Positions 1 through 9,027 of a stretch of DNA of 64,000 nt are shown one piece after another. The notes below the pieces were generated by a model. It searched no databases and was not told the origin of the DNA. It worked only from the letters and a program-made list of their open reading frames with translations. Every line of letters begins with the position of its first letter. The stretch's first letter is position 1. The translations under genes and the position numbers were made by a program. Origin of the DNA: Opitutia bacterium (lineage in GTDB: Bacteria; Verrucomicrobiota; Verrucomicrobiia; Opitutales; Opitutaceae); assembly GCA_016217545.1 (NCBI GenBank), contig JACRHT010000012.1, forward strand, positions 1,163,360 to 1,227,359, read 5' to 3'.

Positions 1-135
1 CTCCGCATCCGACCCAACAGCGACCGTAAGGAGGGCGACAACGAGTCGCTGATTGCAGCCGAAGTCTGGCTGAATCCGAACAGATCACGCAACTTGGAGT
101 TCGATCCAAGCAAAGTGATCGCGACGCCGCGGTAA
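1..135 (+). CDS. 3' end of a hypothetical protein (partial)
   Basis: The first frame is open from the window edge to a TAA at 133-135 and encodes 44 residues with ordinary protein composition (ends ...FDPSKVIATPR). The upstream part lies outside the window, so the family cannot be named. No other start or competing frame explains this stretch. It is followed by about 150 bp in which I see no gene. Confidence 0.5.
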   Translation, partial: LRIRPNSDRKEGDNESLIAAEVWLNPNRSRNLEFDPSKVIATPR

Positions 136-284
136 CACTCGGAGTATGACATTTCCGCTGGGATAATGAGCGGCGCATGGCTAGTTTCCGCCGTTGCCAT
201 CTTTAAAGTCGTGTGGCGGGTGTTGCTGAGCCTGCAACTTTTCCGCCGCTGCTGGGTATTCTAGGCGTCATCCCACTGATCCCT

Positions 285-524
285 ATGAAAACCGCTCTGA
301 TCTCCTTCCTCGCCGCGACCGCCGCCGGTCTCGTTTTCTTTGCGAGCGGTGCCATCGACACCGCCGAATTTTCCGCCCTCTTCTTCGCCGCCGGCCTCGC
401 GGCCTGGACGCTCGAGCAATACAGCCGCGAGTATCGTCCGCTCACCCTTGCCCGGCCCATCCGCCTCCCGGCGCCTCTCGGTGTCCGTCACATCGAGTCG
501 CGAGTCGGCCGGCTCGCCGCCTAA
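285..524 (+). CDS. small membrane protein, unknown
   Basis: A 79-residue protein starting MKTALISFLAAT. It has two hydrophobic stretches at about residues 3-22 and 28-43, then a charged tail, so it should sit in the inner membrane with the tail in the cytoplasm. An open frame extends 24 codons further upstream, but the ATG at 285 gives a normal hydrophobic N-terminus. It converges on the lipoprotein gene at 574 with a good terminator in between. I do not recognise a family. Confidence 0.55.
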   Translation: MKTALISFLAATAAGLVFFASGAIDTAEFSALFFAAGLAAWTLEQYSREYRPLTLARPIRLPAPLGVRHIESRVGRLAA

Positions 525-544
525 AGGCGAACGGACTTCGGGCA

Positions 545-579
545 GCGGCGCTGGAGCGATCCGGCGCCGCTTTTTATTT
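545..579 (+). terminator. intrinsic terminator between convergent genes
   Basis: GCGGCGC (545-551) pairs perfectly with GCGCCGC (564-570) and is followed by TTTTTATTT. It serves the small membrane protein upstream. The U-run is only on this strand, so it is a one-way terminator. Confidence 0.7.
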
Positions 580-999
580 CAGCACCACGGTGCCGCTGCC
601 GAGGAGTTTCAGCTTTTCCGTGTTGTCGTCGTAAAGCGTCACCGTCACCTGCGTTTCGAGTTGGTAGCGCGCCGTCCCTGACGGAATCGCCGCACCTTTC
701 TCGGCCGTGAAGACGCCGCTCGCTTCCACCGCCGCGCTGGCCGGGATGCCCACGGCGTTCTTGATGGCGATCGTGCCCACCGGCTTGCCGTCGATCAGCA
801 CGCGCGTCGTCGTTTCCTTGAAATTGTAGGCCACGATGCCGCGGTTCAGGAAACGCAGCGTCGCCTTCCCATTGCCGTCGGCGCCCCGGTCGAGCGAAAC
901 CAGTTCGAGGTCGACGCTCACGGGAATGTGGCCGCCGCAACCGGTGAACGACACGATCAACGCGAATGCGGCGCAGAATGCCAACAGGGTTTTTTTCAT
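574..999 (-). CDS. LEA type 2 (WHy-domain-like) lipoprotein
   Basis: The protein starts MKKTLLAFCAAF, and a lipobox FTGC at about residues 18-21 predicts a lipid-anchored periplasmic protein. The rest, about 120 residues, is a beta-rich domain with the pattern of the LEA14/WHy family (VDLELVSLD... ATLRFLNRG...Y.FKETTTRVLIDGKPVG). Bacterial members are small envelope lipoproteins of unknown molecular role, often linked to stress tolerance. I chose the ATG at 997-999 because it directly precedes the signal sequence; the upstream extension to 1038 is not signal-like. Confidence 0.7.
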   Translation of the reverse strand: MKKTLLAFCAAFALIVSFTGCGGHIPVSVDLELVSLDRGADGNGKATLRFLNRGIVAYNFKETTTRVLIDGKPVGTIAIKNAVGIPASAAVEASGVFTAEKGAAIPSGTARYQLETQVTVTLYDDNTEKLKLLGSGTVVLK

Positions 1000-1042
1000 G
1001 GGGAAATCGCAGTGTGCGGCGCGGCCGGGGCGCGGCAAGGAG

Positions 1043-1708
1043 TTAGTCCTTCTCGGGCTTTTCCTTCTTGTCCTTCTTCTTTTTCGCGCCGGAGCCGCCT
1101 CCGCCCTTGCCTCCGCCGATCTCGAATTGCGCGATCGCGCCCACGGCCGCGAGCACTAGCACCGACGGGAAGACCCACGTGTTCGTGTCGATCACCGCCG
1201 GGATCTGCTGCGGCTGGCGGATGTAATAGATCCAGTCCAGCTGGTTGGTGAAATACATCAGCGCGAGGATCGCGCGGAACGCGCCGGTCAGCGCCGTCGC
1301 GAGGATGATCACCACGCGTTGCAGCTTCACGGCCGCGATGCCGCCGATGATGCCGACGATCACCGCCGCCAGCAGCGCGACCATCCGGTGGAAATGCGAC
1401 AGCAACAACAGCGCGAGCGTCGCGCCGAAACCGAATCCCGCAATGAACACGCCCGCGAGGTAGAGCAGGAACGCGAGTCCCGCGCCGAGTAGCGCTCCCA
1501 CGAGCAGCGCCGCGAGTTCCGCGCCGTTGCCGAGCCCGGCCGCGTGCGCCGCCATTTGCGCGAGCAACGCGCCCGCGAGCGCCCCGAGCAGAGTGACGGT
1601 CAGCTTGAAGACGCGGTAGCCGAAGAAGCAGTCGAGGAGACCCCACACGAGGGCCGCGACGGAAAACCACGGATACAGGTCGGCATCAATATGCACTTCG
1701 CGAGGCAA
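1043..1708 (-). CDS. DUF4203-like multi-pass membrane protein
   Basis: 221 residues with about six or seven hydrophobic segments between residues 12 and 190, rich in Gly and Ala (for example LLGALAGALLAQMAAHAAG), followed by a Gly run and a Lys-rich cytoplasmic tail (GAKKKKDKKEKPEKD). The arrangement resembles the DUF4203/TM7S3 group of small-residue-rich membrane proteins. No catalytic motif is visible. The gene lies between the LEA lipoprotein and a smaller membrane protein on the same strand and may be cotranscribed with them. Confidence 0.6.
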   Translation of the reverse strand: MPREVHIDADLYPWFSVAALVWGLLDCFFGYRVFKLTVTLLGALAGALLAQMAAHAAGLGNGAELAALLVGALLGAGLAFLLYLAGVFIAGFGFGATLALLLLSHFHRMVALLAAVIVGIIGGIAAVKLQRVVIILATALTGAFRAILALMYFTNQLDWIYYIRQPQQIPAVIDTNTWVFPSVLVLAAVGAIAQFEIGGGKGGGGSGAKKKKDKKEKPEKD

Positions 1709-1752
1709 ACGCGCCCGCCTGCGCCGCGCAACTTACTTTGCGCCCGCCCGGC

Positions 1753-2028
1753 TCAGAAAATCGCGACCGCCCGCGCGCTCTCGATCACCACCCACGCCAC
1801 CGCGAACGCCGCCGCCCACATCAGGGCCGTCTTGGCGAAGCGCCGGCGCTGCAGCGAGCGCTCGTAGGTGTCCACGCTGTGCGTGCGATAGCCGCTCGAC
1901 TCGAGAAAACTCACGAATTGCGCGCGGCGCGAGCTCGTCGTCCGCAGCCGCTGGTCGAGCCGGCGCGGTTGGCGCGCGGGCACACGTTGCAGCAATTGAC
2001 GGAGGAATCTGCTCACGGGGAAACTCAT
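1753..2028 (-). CDS. small single-pass membrane protein, unknown
   Basis: 91 residues: a basic N-terminal half (many Arg, with a possible amphipathic start MSFPVSRFLRQLLQRV) and one C-terminal transmembrane segment (about residues 68-85). It is divergent from lysA and codirectional with the DUF4203-like gene 45 bp downstream. It is short and has no recognised domain, but its clean signal-anchor shape and position argue for a real gene. Confidence 0.5.
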   Translation of the reverse strand: MSFPVSRFLRQLLQRVPARQPRRLDQRLRTTSSRRAQFVSFLESSGYRTHSVDTYERSLQRRRFAKTALMWAAAFAVAWVVIESARAVAIF

Positions 2029-2094
2029 TTGGAAATCGCTCTTCCGTTCAAGGGCAATCTAGGTATTCCCCTGCGTTTCATCGCGACTTTACCC

Positions 2095-3402
2095 GTGCAC
2101 CACTTCCACTACGTCGGGAATCAACTCCACGCCGAGGGCGTCGATCTCAGCACGGTCGTGGGCCTCCACGGCACGCCGACCTACGTCTACAGCGCGCAAA
2201 CGATCGCGGACAACTACCGCCGTCTCGCCGCCAGCCTCTCGGGCCTCGACCTGAAGATCTGCTACGCGATGAAGGCGAACTCCACGCTCTCCGTCCTCCG
2301 CCACTTCGCCAATCTCGGCGCGGCCTTCGATCTCGTGAGCGGCGGCGAACTCCGTCGCGTCGTCGCGGCGGGCGGCAATCCCGGCGAAAGCGTCTTCGCC
2401 GGCGTCGGCAAATCCGAAGCCGAGATCCGTCTCGCGCTCACGACCGGCGTCTACGGCTTCCACGTCGAGAGCGAACCCGAGCTCGCGCGCATCGACCGCA
2501 TCGCGGGCCAGCTCGGCAAAAAGGCGCCCGTCGCCATCCGCATCAACCCTGACGTCGATGCCCACACGCACGCCAAGATCACCACCGGCAAGAGCGAGAA
2601 CAAGTTCGGCATCCCGCTCAAGTTCGCCGCCGCCGCCTACGCCGCCGCCGCCAAATACCCGAACGTCGAGCTCAAGGGCGTGCAGATGCACATCGGCTCG
2701 CAGCTCACCAAGGTCGGGCCGTTCGTCGAGGCGGTGCAGAAGGTGCTCCCGTTCGTCGAGGAGCTGAAAAAACTTTACGGCATCCGCTACTTCTCCGTCG
2801 GCGGCGGCATCGGCGTCGTCTACCAGGACGCGCTCGCCAGCGGCGCCGCCGCGTGGTGGGACGCGAAGCCCGAAGGCGAGCGCCCGCTCACGCCCGAAGC
2901 CTACGGCGCCGCTTTGAAGCCGCTGCTTGCGCCGCTCGGCCTGAAGATCCTGCTCGAGCCCGGTCGCTTCCTCGTCGGCAACGCCGGCGTCCTCGTCTCC
3001 CGCGTCGAATACGTGAAGCGCGGCCAGGGCAAATCCTTCGTCATCCTCGACGCGGCAATGAACGACCTCGTCCGTCCCGCGATGTATGATGCCTACCACG
3101 AGCTCGTGCCGGTGGTGCGCGACTCCGCCCGCCCTGCGCTGACGGCCGACATCGTCGGCCCGGTGTGCGAGAGCGGCGACTGCTTCGCCAAGGACCGCAC
3201 GTTGCAGGAAGTCCGCGAAGGCGAACTCGTCGCCTTCATGACCGCCGGCGCCTACGGCTACACGATGGCCGGGCGCTACAACACCCGCCCGATGCCCGCC
3301 GAGGTGCTCGTCTCGGGCAACCGCTTCGAACTCGTCAACGCCCGCGAAGCCTACGAAAACATGTTCGCCGGGGAGAAGATTCCCGGTTTCCTGAAAAGCT
3401 GA
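2095..3402 (+). CDS. lysA: diaminopimelate decarboxylase
   Basis: This PLP enzyme carries out the last step of lysine synthesis, meso-diaminopimelate to lysine plus CO2. The PLP lysine is K60 in CYAMKAN. Other family motifs are GGGIGVVY (phosphate binding), EPGRFLVGNAGVL, CESGDCFAKDR (the active-site Cys loop) and AGAYGYTMAGRYN. The predicted length of 435 residues is normal. An open frame continues far upstream with low-quality Arg/Pro-rich sequence. The GTG at 2095 gives the typical N-terminus (M)HHFHYVGNQLHAEGV...GTPTYVYS and is preferred, although I see no strong ribosome-binding site. gpsA follows after 10 bp. Confidence 0.93.
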   Translation: MHHFHYVGNQLHAEGVDLSTVVGLHGTPTYVYSAQTIADNYRRLAASLSGLDLKICYAMKANSTLSVLRHFANLGAAFDLVSGGELRRVVAAGGNPGESVFAGVGKSEAEIRLALTTGVYGFHVESEPELARIDRIAGQLGKKAPVAIRINPDVDAHTHAKITTGKSENKFGIPLKFAAAAYAAAAKYPNVELKGVQMHIGSQLTKVGPFVEAVQKVLPFVEELKKLYGIRYFSVGGGIGVVYQDALASGAAAWWDAKPEGERPLTPEAYGAALKPLLAPLGLKILLEPGRFLVGNAGVLVSRVEYVKRGQGKSFVILDAAMNDLVRPAMYDAYHELVPVVRDSARPALTADIVGPVCESGDCFAKDRTLQEVREGELVAFMTAGAYGYTMAGRYNTRPMPAEVLVSGNRFELVNAREAYENMFAGEKIPGFLKS

Positions 3403-3412
3403 TTACCCCCGC

Positions 3413-4456
3413 GTGACTGAAGAGCAGTCAGTTCGTTTTGCCATCATCGGCGCCGGAGCCTGGGGCACGGCCGTGGCCGCGCACCTCGCGCGCTGCGGGC
3501 AAAACGCCACGCTCGTCACACGCCGCTCCGAGCACGCCCTCGCCATGCAGCTCGCGCGGGAGAACCGCGACTACCTGCCCGGCATCAAGCTCCCGGAGAA
3601 TCTCGCCGTCACCTCCGACTTTCGCGCCGGGCTCCTCCACGCCGACGTCGTGCTCGTCGCCAGCCCCTCGCATGCGCTGCGCGCCTGGTGCGAACAGATC
3701 AAGACCGTGCTCGCTGAGGCCGAGCGCCTCCGGCTCTTCATCAGTCTCGTCAAGGGCCTCGAGATCGGCACGCACCTGCGTCCGAGCGAGGTCATGGCGG
3801 AGATTCTTCCCGGCGTGAACGTCGCCACGCTCACCGGCCCGACCAACGCGGCCGAGGTCGCGCGCGGATTGCCTGCCGCGATGGTGCTCGCCGCCGCGCG
3901 GGCCGATGCGTTCGTCGCGCGCGTGCAGGCCGCCATGAGCAGCCCGTCGCTGCGCATCTACACCAGCGACGATCTGCCCGGCGCCGAATATGGCGCGTGC
4001 CTGAAAAACATCTACGCGATCGCCTCCGGCTTTTGCGACGGCCTCAAACTCGGCGACAACGCCAAGGCCGCCCTCCTCACGCGCGCGCTCACCGAGATGG
4101 TCCGCGTCGGCGAAGCGCTCGGCGCGAAGCGTGAGACTTTCTACGGCTTGTCCGGTTTCGGCGACCTCGTCGCCACCTGCCACGGCGCGTGGAGCCGCAA
4201 TCGCGAGTTCGGCCAGCGCATCGGCGAGGGCAAGTCGATCGAGGAACTCATGGCGGGCCGCAAGACGGTCGTCGAAGGCCACCGATCCACCGATGCGTTT
4301 CACGGCCTGTGCGTCGAGCGCGGCATCACGGCACCGATCATGACCGAGGTGCGTTCGATCCTCTACGAGAACAAGAAGCCGGCCGACGCCCTCTACGCGC
4401 TCATGACGCGCGAGCTGAAGCGCGAGACGCACGCGCCTTTCCCTCGCAAAGCCTAA
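3413..4456 (+). CDS. gpsA: glycerol-3-phosphate dehydrogenase [NAD(P)+]
   Basis: This enzyme reduces dihydroxyacetone phosphate to sn-glycerol 3-phosphate for phospholipid synthesis. The N-terminal Rossmann motif is IIGAGAWGTAVA, the catalytic Lys is about K198 in GACLKNIYAIASG, and the C-terminal helical domain contains GLSGFGDLVATC and the usual NREFG run. The start is GTG. At 347 residues it is slightly longer than average because of a C-terminal tail. It lies 10 bp after lysA, so the two are probably cotranscribed. Confidence 0.93.
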   Translation: MTEEQSVRFAIIGAGAWGTAVAAHLARCGQNATLVTRRSEHALAMQLARENRDYLPGIKLPENLAVTSDFRAGLLHADVVLVASPSHALRAWCEQIKTVLAEAERLRLFISLVKGLEIGTHLRPSEVMAEILPGVNVATLTGPTNAAEVARGLPAAMVLAAARADAFVARVQAAMSSPSLRIYTSDDLPGAEYGACLKNIYAIASGFCDGLKLGDNAKAALLTRALTEMVRVGEALGAKRETFYGLSGFGDLVATCHGAWSRNREFGQRIGEGKSIEELMAGRKTVVEGHRSTDAFHGLCVERGITAPIMTEVRSILYENKKPADALYALMTRELKRETHAPFPRKA

Positions 4457-4528
4457 AGCCGCAGCGTGCGGAACCCACGGCAGCCGGCCCGGACCAATTT
4501 CCACGTCTCTTCCCCGGCCGAAATTCCC

Positions 4529-5665
4529 ATGCGCGTTCTCGTAGCGTTCGACAAATTCAAGGACTCCCTCGATGCCGGCGCCGCTTGTCGCATCGCCGCT
4601 GAAGCCCTGCACAGCGCGCGGCCCGACTGGCAGATCGATCTCTGCCCGCTCGCGGACGGTGGCGATGGCTTCGCCGAAATCCTGACGCGCGCCGCCGGAG
4701 GCGAACTCCGCCGCGCGACGGTCACGGGGCCACTGGGCACGCCGGTCGAGGCCGCGCTCGGTTTCGCGGAGTCGCCCGCCGCCGCGCATTCGTTCGTGGG
4801 CGCCGGGAAGATCGCATTGATCGAGATGGCGCAAGCGTCCGGCCTCGCCCTTGTTCCACCCGCGCAGCGCAATCCGTGGCGAACGACAACGCGAGGCACC
4901 GGTGAACTCATCCTCGCCGCGGCGCGCGGAAACGTCTCGGCCATCGTGCTCGGCGTCGGTGGCAGTGCGACGCACGATGCCGGTCTCGGCGCACTCACGG
5001 CGCTGGGTCTCACCGCGCGCACGGCGGACGGCGCGACGATCGCGAATCCGATCCCCGAAACGTGGGCCGCGCTCGCGAAGGTCGATGGCCGCATCGCCAC
5101 GCCGCTGCCGCGGCTCTACCTCGCCACCGACGTGACGAATCCGCTCATGGGCACCTTCGGCGCCGCGAGCGTTTTCGCGCCGCAGAAGGGATTGCTCGAG
5201 GAGGACTTCACGCGACTCGAATACATGACCGGTCGCGTTGCCGCGATGCTCTGCTCCCAAGCGGGCAAGCACCCGCTGCTGTGCGAAACGCCCGGTTGCG
5301 GCGCGGCCGGCGGGCTGGCCTTCGGACTGCACTGCGCCGCGGACGCGACGCTGTTGCGTGGCTTCGACTTCGTTTCCGCCTGGCTCGGGCTCGATGCACG
5401 GCTCGCTGCGGCGGATGTGGTGATCACGGGCGAGGGAAGTTTCGATTCGAGTTCGCTCGCCGGCAAGGCGCCGGGCGAGGTCGCGCGTCGCGCGCTCGCT
5501 CTCGGCAAGAAAGTCCACGTCTTCGCCGGCACCGTCGCGGCGCCGGCGGAGGGATTTCTCGCCCACGCGATCACGCCATCGGGGACCGACCTTGCGACCG
5601 CGTTGCGCGGCGCACCGGAGAATCTCGCGTTGGCCGTGCGCACCGCTTTCACCCGCTCCCCATGA
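4529..5665 (+). CDS. glycerate kinase (GarK/GlxK family)
   Basis: Phosphorylates D-glycerate, feeding glyoxylate or serine-derived carbon into glycolysis. The protein starts MRVLVAFDKFKDSLDA, a hallmark of the family. Further signatures are ADGGDGFAE, VLGVGGSATHDAGLGA, GCGAAGGLAFGL and ITGEGSFDSSSLAGKAPGEVAR. The 378-residue length is standard. The stop overlaps the start of the next gene (ATGA), implying translational coupling to the cupin protein. Confidence 0.9.
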   Translation: MRVLVAFDKFKDSLDAGAACRIAAEALHSARPDWQIDLCPLADGGDGFAEILTRAAGGELRRATVTGPLGTPVEAALGFAESPAAAHSFVGAGKIALIEMAQASGLALVPPAQRNPWRTTTRGTGELILAAARGNVSAIVLGVGGSATHDAGLGALTALGLTARTADGATIANPIPETWAALAKVDGRIATPLPRLYLATDVTNPLMGTFGAASVFAPQKGLLEEDFTRLEYMTGRVAAMLCSQAGKHPLLCETPGCGAAGGLAFGLHCAADATLLRGFDFVSAWLGLDARLAAADVVITGEGSFDSSSLAGKAPGEVARRALALGKKVHVFAGTVAAPAEGFLAHAITPSGTDLATALRGAPENLALAVRTAFTRSP

Positions 5666-6498
5666 AGTATCGCTTCCCCATCCTTGTCGCCGGCGCGGCG
5701 CTGCTCGCGGCCGGGCGCCTGTCATCCGCGGAGAAGCCGGTCTTCCCGGTGCACGAGATGCCCGGCGGCTCATTCGTCGTGCATGCGTCCGAGGTGAAGG
5801 ACCAGGCCAAACCCACCAGTGCTCGCGGGGACTATTGCGATCAGGCCACGCCGACACTCACGCGTTTCGAGGTGCATCGCACGACGCTGCAGCCGGGTGC
5901 CAAGCCCCACGACGCCCACCGGCACGAGCGGGAGGAAATGATGATCCTCCTCGACGGCGAGCTCGAGGCCTCCATCGAGGGCGTCGACACCCGCATCGGC
6001 GCCGGTTCGGTCTTGTTCATGGCTTCGAACGATCTTCACGGCGTCAAGAATGTCGGCGACAAGCCCGCGACCTACCTCGTGTTGAATTTCTACACCGCGG
6101 CCGGCACGAAGATCCCGCCTGGCAAAAAGCCCGCGATCGCCTCGACGGTGTGGGATTGGGCCAAGATTCCGGTAAAATCCTCGCCGGCGACCGAGCGACG
6201 GAACTTCGTGGATGCCAGCACGCGCACGCTCCTGAAATTCGAGATGCACGTCACGACGTTGCACGCCGGGGCGCCGCAGCACGGCGGCAAGCATCCCGAC
6301 GAGCAGTTCTTCGTGATGAAGGAAGGCCAGATGGACGCCGTGGCGGGAGGCCAGACTATCCGCGTCGGGCCGGGCGACCTGTTTTTCGCGGCTTCGGACC
6401 AGGAGTTCGGCTGGCATCACGTGGGTGACCAGCCGGCCACTTATTATGTCGTGCGTTTCAGCACGCCTGCGACGCCGAGCACGCCGGCGGCGCATTAA
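5662..6498 (+). CDS. exported two-domain cupin protein
   Basis: 278 residues with an N-terminal signal peptide (MKYRFPILVAGAALLAAGRLSSA). Two cupin barrels follow. The first carries HRHEREEMMILLDGELEA and ends FMASNDLHGVKNVGD. The second has HGGKHPDEQFFVMKEGQ and FFAASDQEFGWHHVGD. The His/Glu patterns fit metal-binding cupins, so an enzyme or sugar-acid binding role in the periplasm is possible, but the substrate is unknown. The ATGA overlap with glycerate kinase suggests a related carbon pathway (inference). Confidence 0.75.
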   Translation: MKYRFPILVAGAALLAAGRLSSAEKPVFPVHEMPGGSFVVHASEVKDQAKPTSARGDYCDQATPTLTRFEVHRTTLQPGAKPHDAHRHEREEMMILLDGELEASIEGVDTRIGAGSVLFMASNDLHGVKNVGDKPATYLVLNFYTAAGTKIPPGKKPAIASTVWDWAKIPVKSSPATERRNFVDASTRTLLKFEMHVTTLHAGAPQHGGKHPDEQFFVMKEGQMDAVAGGQTIRVGPGDLFFAASDQEFGWHHVGDQPATYYVVRFSTPATPSTPAAH

Positions 6499-6592
6499 CC
6501 GCCCTCCGCGTCCTTTCCCTCAGCCTACTGACCGGGTGGCTCGGGAATAAATCCCTCAAGCACCCAGCTGGGGGACCGATGGAACGTCTCGG

Positions 6593-7435
6593 ATGATTAC
6601 CACCACGGTTTCAGAACAGGAGCTGCAGGCAGTTGCCGCGCGGCTCCCGACCGCGCCGCGATTGCTCGTTGAGCTGGGCCAGCTCATGAACGATCCGGCG
6701 GCGGACGCTACGGATGTCGTTGGCCTTCTAAGGCGCGACCCGCCGTTGGTGGCGCAGGTCATCCGGATATCGAACAGCGCGGCCTATTGCCCGAGCGAGC
6801 CGATCGGCTCCCTCGAACGTGCGATCGCTTTCGTCGGGTTCGCCGAGGTGCATCGCCTCGTCGGCGTCGTCGCCAACGCCCAACTCGCTGAGCAACGTCT
6901 CCGCCTTTATCCGTTCAATGCCGCGCACCTGCGGCAGAACACCCTCTTCGTCGCCTTGCTGATGGAGGAAATGGCCAAGCCGGCCGGCGAGCGCCCGCGC
7001 AGCTGCTACACGGTGGGCCTCCTCCGCACGATCGGCATGATGGCGCTCGAGCGTCTCGCGCACGAGGACCGGAATATTCCGCCCTTCCGCGACAGCGGCG
7101 AAACGGCCCTCGATGTGTGGGAGCAGAAACACTGGGGCATCACCAACGTCGAGGCAGCGGAAAAAATCCTCCTGCACTGGCGGCTCCCGCATGAGACGGT
7201 GATGGCGATCCGCTATCACTGTCAGACTTCCGGGAAGCACAACCCGATCATCCACCTGCTCAAACTCGCCGCCACCGCGGCGTCGGATCGCTTCGGCGGC
7301 CTGCCCGGCGAGGAAGGCTATTGGCGCGTCACGCCCGACAATTTCGCGAAAGCGGGCATCACCGAGCGTGACTTCCAGATCGCTTGCGAGCGTGCCCAGC
7401 GGAAATTCGAGCAACTGAAAGCCGCTGTCGGTTGA
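6593..7435 (+). CDS. HDOD domain protein
   Basis: 280 residues. The HDOD fold (an HD-like helical domain without the metal-binding HD pair) covers about residues 15-215, with the typical LLRRDPPLVAQVIRISNSA, SLERAIAFVGFAEVHRLV and VGLLRTIGMMAL. HDOD proteins act in cytoplasmic signalling, often with cyclic-di-GMP or two-component systems; no output domain is fused here. The gene stands alone and converges with the acetyltransferase at 7491. Confidence 0.85.
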   Translation: MITTTVSEQELQAVAARLPTAPRLLVELGQLMNDPAADATDVVGLLRRDPPLVAQVIRISNSAAYCPSEPIGSLERAIAFVGFAEVHRLVGVVANAQLAEQRLRLYPFNAAHLRQNTLFVALLMEEMAKPAGERPRSCYTVGLLRTIGMMALERLAHEDRNIPPFRDSGETALDVWEQKHWGITNVEAAEKILLHWRLPHETVMAIRYHCQTSGKHNPIIHLLKLAATAASDRFGGLPGEEGYWRVTPDNFAKAGITERDFQIACERAQRKFEQLKAAVG

Positions 7436-7490
7436 GCGCCCGGCGCTCTCGCGCCGAGGCCACTGTATTTTCGGGCGCGGAGTTTCCGTG

Positions 7491-7955
7491 CTAGAGCCGC
7501 GCTTCCATGCGCAGGAAGCCGCGCTCCTCGCGCGCGTCGGCGAAGCCGAGCTTGCGGTAGAGAGAGCGCGCCCGCCGGTTCTCCGGATAAACGTAGAGCG
7601 AAAACGCGTGGACCGGCAGGAACGTCGGCGCGATCTGCATCAGCTGCTCGCACAGCACGCGCCCCAGTCCCTGTCCGCGCCACGCCGGGGCGACGATGAT
7701 GCGGGCGAGGTGCGCGAAACCATCCTCGCGCGTCATCACTTGGCCAAAACCCACGACTTCTCCGCTCGTATCGGTGCAAAGCACGAACGCGGCTCCGGGC
7801 GCGTGATGCAGATTGTCCCACAGCTGTTCCGGCGAAACCGGAAAACCGATCGTCGGCCCCGCCCACAGGCGCGTCGCATCGGCGTCCGGTGCCCAGGCGA
7901 GCACGCCAGCGAGGTCCTCGAGTCGAGCGGGTCGGAGCCGATAAGCGGCGTTCAC
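7491..7955 (-). CDS. GNAT family N-acetyltransferase
   Basis: 154 residues from a GTG at 7953-7955 (VNAAYRLRPARLEDLAGVL). Conserved GNAT motif A, LARIIVAPAWRGQGLGRVLCEQL, contains the acetyl-CoA pyrophosphate loop (RGQGLG). Motif B follows as LYVYPENRRARSLYRKLGF. The acceptor substrate is unknown. The frame stays open 60 codons upstream but is Arg-rich and overlaps the divergent gene at 8020, so the GTG is preferred. Confidence 0.8.
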   Translation of the reverse strand: MNAAYRLRPARLEDLAGVLAWAPDADATRLWAGPTIGFPVSPEQLWDNLHHAPGAAFVLCTDTSGEVVGFGQVMTREDGFAHLARIIVAPAWRGQGLGRVLCEQLMQIAPTFLPVHAFSLYVYPENRRARSLYRKLGFADAREERGFLRMEARL

Positions 7956-8019
7956 GTCCGCACCTTGGGCCGAATTTTCAGTCTCGTCAGCACTGCTCTT
8001 CGACCGGAAGACTGCCGGC

Positions 8020-9015
8020 GTGAATCTCGATCGTGCCCGTCGCCTGCTCTGTCGCCTGCAGGATGAAATTCGCCGCGCGATCGTCGCCTCGCGCCGTCGT
8101 GGCGCCGCCGGACTCGGACGCGTGGCCAAAGTCACTGCGGCCGATACGATCTACGCCGTGGATGAGGTGAGCGAAACGGTCGTCCTCGCGTGGCTGGAGC
8201 GCCACTGGCCGCGGGCCTGGCCGGTGGAGTTGGTGATGGAAGGACTGGAGGGGAAAGGACCGGTCACGTTCCCGCGCGGCACGCCGGTGGCCGCGACGAA
8301 GTGGAAACTCATTCTCGATCCGATCGACGGCGCGCGCGGCCTGATGTTCGACAAGCGCAGCGCGTGGAGCCTCGCCGCTCTCGCGCCCCAGCGCGGCGCG
8401 CGGAACACGCTCGCGGACCTCGTCGTTGCCGCGATGACCGAGTTGCCGACGAGCAAGCAGGGCGCTGCCGACCAGCTCAGCGCCGTGCGCGGTCGCGGCG
8501 TGCGGGCCGAGCGCGTGGACTTGCGCACGGGGCGGCGGAGCAAATGGCGGCCGCGTCCTTCGACGGCGCGCGACGTGACGCACGGCTTCGCGTCGTTCGC
8601 GAAGTTTTTCCCGGAGGGCAAAAGCTGGATCGCCGCGCGCGAGGAAGCGCTGTGGCGCGCGCTCGGCGTGAGCGGCGCGGCTGGCGGGCAACCGGTCTTC
8701 GACGACCAGTATCTCTCGACTGGCGGACAACTCCACGAACTCATCGTGGGGCATGATCGCTTCGTCGCGGACGTGCGACCGCTGGCTTTCGAACGCCTCG
8801 GGCTCGCGCGGGGCGCGGCGCTGGCGTGCCACCCTTACGACATTTGCACCGCGCTGATCGCGCAGGAAGTCGGCTGCGTCGTGACGGCGCTCGACGGCAA
8901 GCCGCTGCGCGCGCCACTCGATACGACGAGCCCGGTCGCGTGGGTCGGCTACGCGAATCGCGTGCTCGCCCGCCGCATCGCGCCGGCGCTGCGACGGGTG
9001 CTGGCGCGGCAGTAA
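8020..9015 (+). CDS. inositol monophosphatase-superfamily protein
   Basis: 331 residues from a GTG. The Mg-binding and catalytic segment LILDPIDGARGLMFDKRSAWSLA matches the DPIDGT motif of the inositol monophosphatase/FBPase superfamily. A C-terminal GHDRFVADVRPL...CHPYDICTALI corresponds to the second metal-binding Asp region. Substrate specificity (a sugar or inositol phosphate) cannot be read from sequence. It is larger than typical inositol monophosphatase (about 260 residues) because of an insert at about residues 145-215. Confidence 0.75.
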   Translation: MNLDRARRLLCRLQDEIRRAIVASRRRGAAGLGRVAKVTAADTIYAVDEVSETVVLAWLERHWPRAWPVELVMEGLEGKGPVTFPRGTPVAATKWKLILDPIDGARGLMFDKRSAWSLAALAPQRGARNTLADLVVAAMTELPTSKQGAADQLSAVRGRGVRAERVDLRTGRRSKWRPRPSTARDVTHGFASFAKFFPEGKSWIAAREEALWRALGVSGAAGGQPVFDDQYLSTGGQLHELIVGHDRFVADVRPLAFERLGLARGAALACHPYDICTALIAQEVGCVVTALDGKPLRAPLDTTSPVAWVGYANRVLARRIAPALRRVLARQ

Positions 9016-9027
9016 GCTCGATTCGCC

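Noticed and set aside
1738..2094. Upstream extension of lysA by 119 codons
   Set aside because: The extra sequence is Arg/Pro-rich, overlaps the divergent small membrane protein and is not part of the LysA family.
3428..5857. Long minus-strand frame across gpsA and the glycerate kinase
   Set aside because: Composition typical of a GC-rich shadow frame; both genes on the plus strand have clear family motifs.
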